Assembly: GCA_964421085.1 (NCBI GenBank)
Contig: CAYQVO010000048.1
Span: forward strand, 1 to 26,451
DNA from: CAYQVO01 sp964421085
Lineage (GTDB): Bacteria; Bdellovibrionota_C; UBA2361; CAYQVO01
DNA: 26,451 bases
Direction of reading: 5' to 3'
The notes beneath the pieces were generated by a model, which made no database searches, had not been told where the DNA came from, and worked only from the letters and a program-made list of their open reading frames with translations. Made by a program: the position numbers and the translations under genes. Positions 22,764-26,451 of this stretch are shown here, one piece after another. Each line of letters begins with the position of its first letter. The first letter of the stretch is position 1.

Positions 22764-24649
22764 TGCAGCGTGAAGGCATTGAGCAGACTGTGGTGAGGAT
22801 CGCGACGGCCGGGAACGTCGATGACGGAAAGTCCACGCTTATCGGCAGACTGCTCCACGACTCCAAAAACGTGTACGAGGATCATATCGATGCGCTCCGG
22901 CGAGGGGCGGAAAAAAGCGGAACATCCTTTGCCGATGCTCTGGCTCTGCTGACGGACGGTCTTCGCGCTGAAAGAGAGCAGGGGATTACTATCGATGTGG
23001 CGTACCGTTATTTCCGGTCGGCGAATCGTCACTTCATTCTTGCCGATACGCCCGGACATGAGCAGTACACGCGAAACATGGCTACCGGGTGCTCCACGGC
23101 GCATGCGGCCATTCTCCTTATCGATGCGGAAAGAGGCGTGCGGACTCAGACACGAAGACACGCTTTTATCGCCGCTCTTTTAGGCGTTCCAAGACTGCTG
23201 ATAGCGGTCAACAAGATGGATCTTGTCGGTTACTCGGAAGACCGCTTCGATGAGATCCGGGAGGATTTCCTTGCGTTTGCCGCAAAGCTTGGAATCCGCG
23301 AGATCCGCTTCATACCTGTCTCGGCGCTTCAGGGCGATAATGTCGTGACGCCCGGCGACGGCATGCCCTGGTACAGAGGCGAAACCGTTTTGAGTTATCT
23401 CGATACAGTCTTTGTCGCGGGCGACCGTAACCTCGTCGATTTCCGTTTTCCGGTCCAGTACGTGATACGCACCAGCGACTTCAGGGGATACGCAGGAATT
23501 GTGTCGTCAGGAACGGCGCGTACCGGGGAAGAAGTCGTTGTGCTTCCTTCAGGCAGGCGGAGCCGGATTGCGGCTCTTTACGGGGCAAGCCTTGCGGGTG
23601 TTCCGGTGGAAAGCGTTTTTGCGCCGCAGTCCGTAGTCGTCCGGCTCGAGGATGAAATAGATATTTCGCGCGGTGACATGATTGTGAGGACGAACAATAT
23701 GCCTCGTGTTCACAGGCGGGCGGAGGCAATGGTCGTATGGATGGCCCAGGACCGCCTGAGGCTGAACAGACCGTACATAATGCTTCAGGCATCCCGGGAA
23801 ACGCGGGTGTTTGTAGACGACATAAGGTATCGCGTCGACGTGAATACTTTCGCCCGCACGAGCGCTTCCGAGCTTCAGCTGAATGAAATAGGCAGAGTGT
23901 GCCTTCATGCGACAAGGCCGATACTTGTGGATTCTTATCAGCAGAACCGCGCGACAGGGAACTTCGTCCTGGTTGATCCGGAAAATTACATGACAGTCGC
24001 AGCGGGAATGTTTATCGAGCGGCTGCCTGAAGATCGGATGCCGTCGGTTCCTCCGGTTGAAAACGAATCGGTCGCGCTTATTCACAGGGAAGAGAGCCTG
24101 GTGAGGAGGACTGAGAGGGAAGACAGGGCGGGAAGGAAGGCGGTTACCATCTGGCTTACCGGCCTCTCGGGTTCGGGAAAGTCTTCGATAGCAAAGCGCC
24201 TTGAGCGGAGACTTTTTGATCTCGGGTATGCTGTCTACAGGCTCGACGGCGACAATCTTCGCCATGGGCTCAACAAGGATCTTGGTTTCTCCCAGTCGGA
24301 CAGGGCCGAGAACATCAGAAGGGCGGCCGAAATCGCTTCACTGTTCAATGACGCAGGCGTGACGGTCATCTGCTCTTTTATTTCTCCATACAGATCGGAC
24401 AGGGAAAAAGCCGCTGAAGTTGTCGGGCTCGGCAACTTCATGGAGATCCATCTCAGCACTTCTCTTGAAGTGTGCGAAAATCGCGACCCTCACGGGCTTT
24501 ACAAAAAAGCCCGGAACAAGGAGATCCCTGAGTTCACCGGAATCACATCGCCATACGAAGCCCCTGAAAAGCCGGCGCTCGTTCTTGATACCGCCGAAAC
24601 GGAACTCGAAGACTGCGTGGAGAGAGTGCTCGAGCTGCTGGCGGGGTGA
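22763..24649 (+). CDS. cysNC: Bifunctional sulfate adenylyltransferase GTPase / APS kinase (CysN-CysC fusion)
   Basis: A 628-residue fusion. Residues 1 to about 430 are the CysN GTPase, related to EF-Tu: G1 GNVDDGKS (17-24), the GITIDVAYRYF switch, G3 DTPGHEQYTRNM (95-106), G4 NKMD (150-153), then two beta-barrel domains. Residues about 458-628 are APS kinase: P-loop GLSGSGKSS (467-475), DGDNLRHGLNKDLGFS (495-510), FISPYRSDR (539-547) and the CENRDPHGLYKKAR segment. Together with CysD it converts sulfate to APS and then PAPS, for assimilation or for sulfotransferases. GGAAGGG lies about 8 bases ahead of the ATG, within cysD. The NodQ/CysNC fusion is known. No PAPS reductase is in the window. 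Confidence 0.95.
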   Translation: MQREGIEQTVVRIATAGNVDDGKSTLIGRLLHDSKNVYEDHIDALRRGAEKSGTSFADALALLTDGLRAEREQGITIDVAYRYFRSANRHFILADTPGHEQYTRNMATGCSTAHAAILLIDAERGVRTQTRRHAFIAALLGVPRLLIAVNKMDLVGYSEDRFDEIREDFLAFAAKLGIREIRFIPVSALQGDNVVTPGDGMPWYRGETVLSYLDTVFVAGDRNLVDFRFPVQYVIRTSDFRGYAGIVSSGTARTGEEVVVLPSGRRSRIAALYGASLAGVPVESVFAPQSVVVRLEDEIDISRGDMIVRTNNMPRVHRRAEAMVVWMAQDRLRLNRPYIMLQASRETRVFVDDIRYRVDVNTFARTSASELQLNEIGRVCLHATRPILVDSYQQNRATGNFVLVDPENYMTVAAGMFIERLPEDRMPSVPPVENESVALIHREESLVRRTEREDRAGRKAVTIWLTGLSGSGKSSIAKRLERRLFDLGYAVYRLDGDNLRHGLNKDLGFSQSDRAENIRRAAEIASLFNDAGVTVICSFISPYRSDREKAAEVVGLGNFMEIHLSTSLEVCENRDPHGLYKKARNKEIPEFTGITSPYEAPEKPALVLDTAETELEDCVERVLELLAG

Positions 24650-24673
24650 CGAGCTGAAGGTGGACGCGGAAGT

Positions 24674-25420
24674 TTGGATCCTCACATCTCTCCTGGATTT
24701 CTCGAAGGAGATAGTGTGGTGCGCTGTGGAGGTTCAATCAAAGGCCCATTTGTATGGACAATCACGTTCATTGATATCGCAACAACGTGGGTTGAGATAC
24801 GAGCAGTATGGACTGCTGAACGGAAAAAATACCGAAGAGGCAATACGGGATGTCCGGAAAAGCCTTCCTTTCGGGCTCGTTGCTCTTGATTTCGATAACG
24901 TCAATCGCAAAACATGCCCGATTTGTGGTAACAGGTCGTTCTGCAGTCATGGGTGTTGTCCTCCAAAGAAATTTCAATTGCCTAGAACTCTTTGGCTACC
25001 ACTTGTGGCTGCGCTGCTCACCTACAAGAGGTATCTAACGCTTATTCTGCATGCACCACGGGCGTGAGTTTCTCAACAACGTAGTGATGTGGTTCTGCAA
25101 AAAAAGAGGGAATAGCGCTCACCCGGTCTCGACAATATCGCAAGAACGACAATTCGCATGTGGAGCAAAAGAACAACAGCGTCGTGCGCGAGCTCATGGG
25201 CTACGGACGATTCGAAAACCCTATATCCCGGCACAGGGACAATCAATTCAGAAAATGGAGTATGCCCTTTCTTTCCGGAGGCAGCGTCATTTGCTCCCAT
25301 TCAATGCAGGTCTCCACCACCGCAGCTGCCGCAATATTACCCGTCGCGACCCGTTACCCAACAGATCAACGCAACACAAGCTCTCATTACTTTAAACCCA
25401 TTTAAAGTCCAAACACCCCA
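24674..25420 (+). pseudogene. Degenerate integrase-core (DDE) transposase remnant
   Basis: Fragments in successive frames follow an IS481-like integrase-core transposase in the right order. They are PGFLEGDSVVRCGG with FVWTITFIDIATTWVEIRAVW, NTEEAIRDVRKSLPFGLVALDFDN, GREFLNNVVMWFCKK, then LTRSRQYRKNDNSHVEQKNN with VRELMGYGRFENP, and perhaps LNPFKVQ near 25400. The catalytic Asp residues (GD at the start, DFDN) and the Glu-containing VEQKN region are recognisable. One excess A in A6 (24824-24829) and one in A7 (25099-25105) each break the frame. About 160 bp interrupt DFDN and GREFLN. The N-terminal helix-turn-helix is missing, and the remnant begins about 25 bp after the cysNC stop. It is certainly inactive as read. 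Confidence 0.75.
24900..25059. other. About 160-bp insertion inside the transposase remnant
   Basis: In related transposases DFDN is followed directly by G-x-E-F-L-N. Here GATTTCGATAAC (24888-24899) and GGGCGTGAGTTTCTC (from 25060) are separated by about 160 bp with no match to the expected protein. No clear terminal repeats or target duplication are visible, so its nature (small mobile element or rearrangement) is open. Boundaries are uncertain by a few bases. Confidence 0.45.
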
Positions 25421-25691
25421 ACATCGCGTATCCTCCCACAACTGCTCACGTTATAGGATTTACTACCTTTTCACCCGAGTTCGAGAAGCACAGGCTGAAG
25501 ATGTTTACAATCTATAACATCCAGGCAATTCACCAGGATTTCTGCCGCAATAAGACAATGGCCAGAATCACGGACGCGCAAGCGCGCCCGCGATCTTTGA
25601 TTTCAAAACGACAGGAATTCTGTCACTCGGTCCAGCATGCCTGTTCGCGGCATTAGGCGAAACAGTACGCTTTATTTTCCTCCAACTGCTA

Positions 25692-25720
25692 TTCACTAAG
25701 ATTTCCTAAAGGCCTATAAT
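25692..25720 (+). promoter_or_regulatory. Near-consensus promoter for the gene at 25747
   Basis: TTCACT (25692-25697, 4 of 6 to TTGACA) and a perfect TATAAT (25715-25720) are spaced by 17 bp. A start near 25727 gives a leader of about 20 bases containing GGAGG six bases before the ATG. This is the best sigma-70-type promoter in the window. The 270 bases before it (from about 25421) hold nothing I can support. Confidence 0.7.
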
Positions 25721-25746
25721 CTGCCAGTGTAACTCTGGAGGAACTT

Positions 25747-26364
25747 ATGAATAATCTTACACCTGCTGATGCACCTCAGATCAACCAGGATGTTGCGGCT
25801 CTGACGCCTGCCCAGCTTCAGACCCATGATGGGATTTACATTGATGATCATTCCATGCTGGCTCTTATAAAAGACATCCTCGGGAATCCGAATCTTGAAA
25901 TTACATTGGGCGCATCAATCAGCAGCTCGCCGGCTGAAGACACAACTCAAGAAACAGTCGATTGGATCCTTCCGTCTGCTCGCAGTGTCAAAGTGAAAAC
26001 TACATTCCATCACGAGCGGGGAAGCGGCGGCAGCCGTGAAATCCTTGTTTTTCTTTGTTCTTCGGATAGGCCGCTGCTCGAAAGCAGGTTTTTCCACAGT
26101 TGGGTTACTACGAGTGATGACACGACAGATTACAAGAAAGATCCAGGCTCGGCGCATGTGCGGCTCATTGATGAAAGTGATCAACTTGCACGGAGAATCT
26201 TTGACAAGATTCCGGAACTCCAGGAGATGAAGACCTCCCCCAACACCATGTGCGGCGTTACGTATGATCGAAAAACAGGAACTCCCGCCCTCTTTGTGAG
26301 TCCGGCAGCCCGAGAAGCCAGGGAAGAGTTATTTGCACGGAAAAAAGGCGGCAGGGCAGATTGA
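25747..26364 (+). CDS. Hypothetical soluble protein
   Basis: A 205-residue protein that I do not recognise. It has no signal peptide and no transmembrane helix. Residues 1-25 are Pro/Ala/Gln/Asn-rich (NNLTPADAPQINQD) and probably flexible. The rest alternates short beta-like stretches (REILVFLCSSDRPL) with charged helices; the end is basic (ARKKGGRAD). GGAGG sits six bases before the ATG and a near-consensus promoter lies immediately upstream, so expression is well supported. It is the only intact gene after the transposase remnant and may be accessory. No catalytic motif is visible; only one or two cysteines are present. Confidence 0.7.
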   Translation: MNNLTPADAPQINQDVAALTPAQLQTHDGIYIDDHSMLALIKDILGNPNLEITLGASISSSPAEDTTQETVDWILPSARSVKVKTTFHHERGSGGSREILVFLCSSDRPLLESRFFHSWVTTSDDTTDYKKDPGSAHVRLIDESDQLARRIFDKIPELQEMKTSPNTMCGVTYDRKTGTPALFVSPAAREAREELFARKKGGRAD

Positions 26365-26410
26365 AGGCGACGCCCGAAAGCCCGTTGAAAATTGAGAGTT
26401 GAGTGGTTCC

Positions 26411-26437
26411 AGCCAATGGGCTAAATGTCTGTTGGCT
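26411..26437 (+). terminator. Weak hairpin after the last gene
   Basis: AGCCAA (26411-26416) pairs with TTGGCT (26432-26437) around a 15-base loop, 46 bp after the stop at 26364. The stem is short and only TTA follows, so this is a marginal terminator candidate. Confidence 0.22.
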
Positions 26438-26451
26438 TTAAAGAAATTCAA

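Noticed and set aside
25160..25405. Overlapping 81-119 residue plus-strand open frames
   Set aside because: They cover the tail of the transposase remnant; only the VEQKN to RFENP part matches a family, and the rest is degenerate.

Overview
The window reads as part of a chromosome from a Gram-negative (diderm) bacterium of moderate, roughly balanced GC content. I infer a double membrane from a PstS lipoprotein with a lipobox, a twin-arginine exported phosphatase-like protein and several Sec-type signal peptides. I cannot place the phylum from sequence alone. There are no rRNA, tRNA or CRISPR features. About two thirds of the window is a tidy core of intact genes. The two ends look like accessory sequence with broken genes.

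Positions 1-5350 are accessory and partly decayed. They hold two secreted proteins of unknown function (210-1055 minus, 1641-2561 plus), several small frameshifted minus-strand frames (1111-1492, 2597-2978, 2965-3160), a 35-bp imperfect inverted repeat spanning 2672-3283, and a UPF0489 (arginase-fold-like) protein gene (3616-5026) whose frame is broken at an A7 run. Positions 5347-9188 carry two adjacent genes with glucosaminidase-like C-terminal domains and a one-protein receiver plus histidine-kinase-type ATPase regulator, all on the minus strand. Positions 9440-11304 carry a HAD-family phosphatase and a D12-class DNA adenine methyltransferase, followed convergently by a DEAD-box RNA helicase (11321-12487).

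The centre (12731-21709, minus strand) is a nine-gene, closely packed series. In transcription order it is a Tat-exported alkaline-phosphatase-superfamily hydrolase, a membrane-anchored sulfatase-fold hydrolase with Thr at the nucleophile position, a GT-A glycosyltransferase, pstS, pstC, pstA, two different pstB genes and phoU. It looks like a phosphorus-scavenging locus, with exported hydrolases releasing phosphate or remodelling the envelope and Pst importing it. The two PstB proteins carry complementary losses. One keeps every nucleotide-side motif but has LSLEQ in place of LSGGQ. The other keeps LSGGQ but has lost the Q-loop Gln and the switch His. As a heterodimer they would form exactly one canonical and one degenerate ATP site. 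This is the most interesting observation here.

Divergent from that locus, cysD and a fused cysN-cysC gene (21855-24649, plus) make APS and PAPS from sulfate. Directly after them lies a dead transposase of the integrase-core type (24674 to about 25420), split by two A-run frameshifts and a roughly 160-bp insertion. A hypothetical gene behind a near-consensus promoter (25692-26364) ends the window. The three clearest broken frames (3761-3767, 24824-24829, 25099-25105) are each restored by removing exactly one A from an A6 or A7 run. That could mean mutation, consensus error or slippage.
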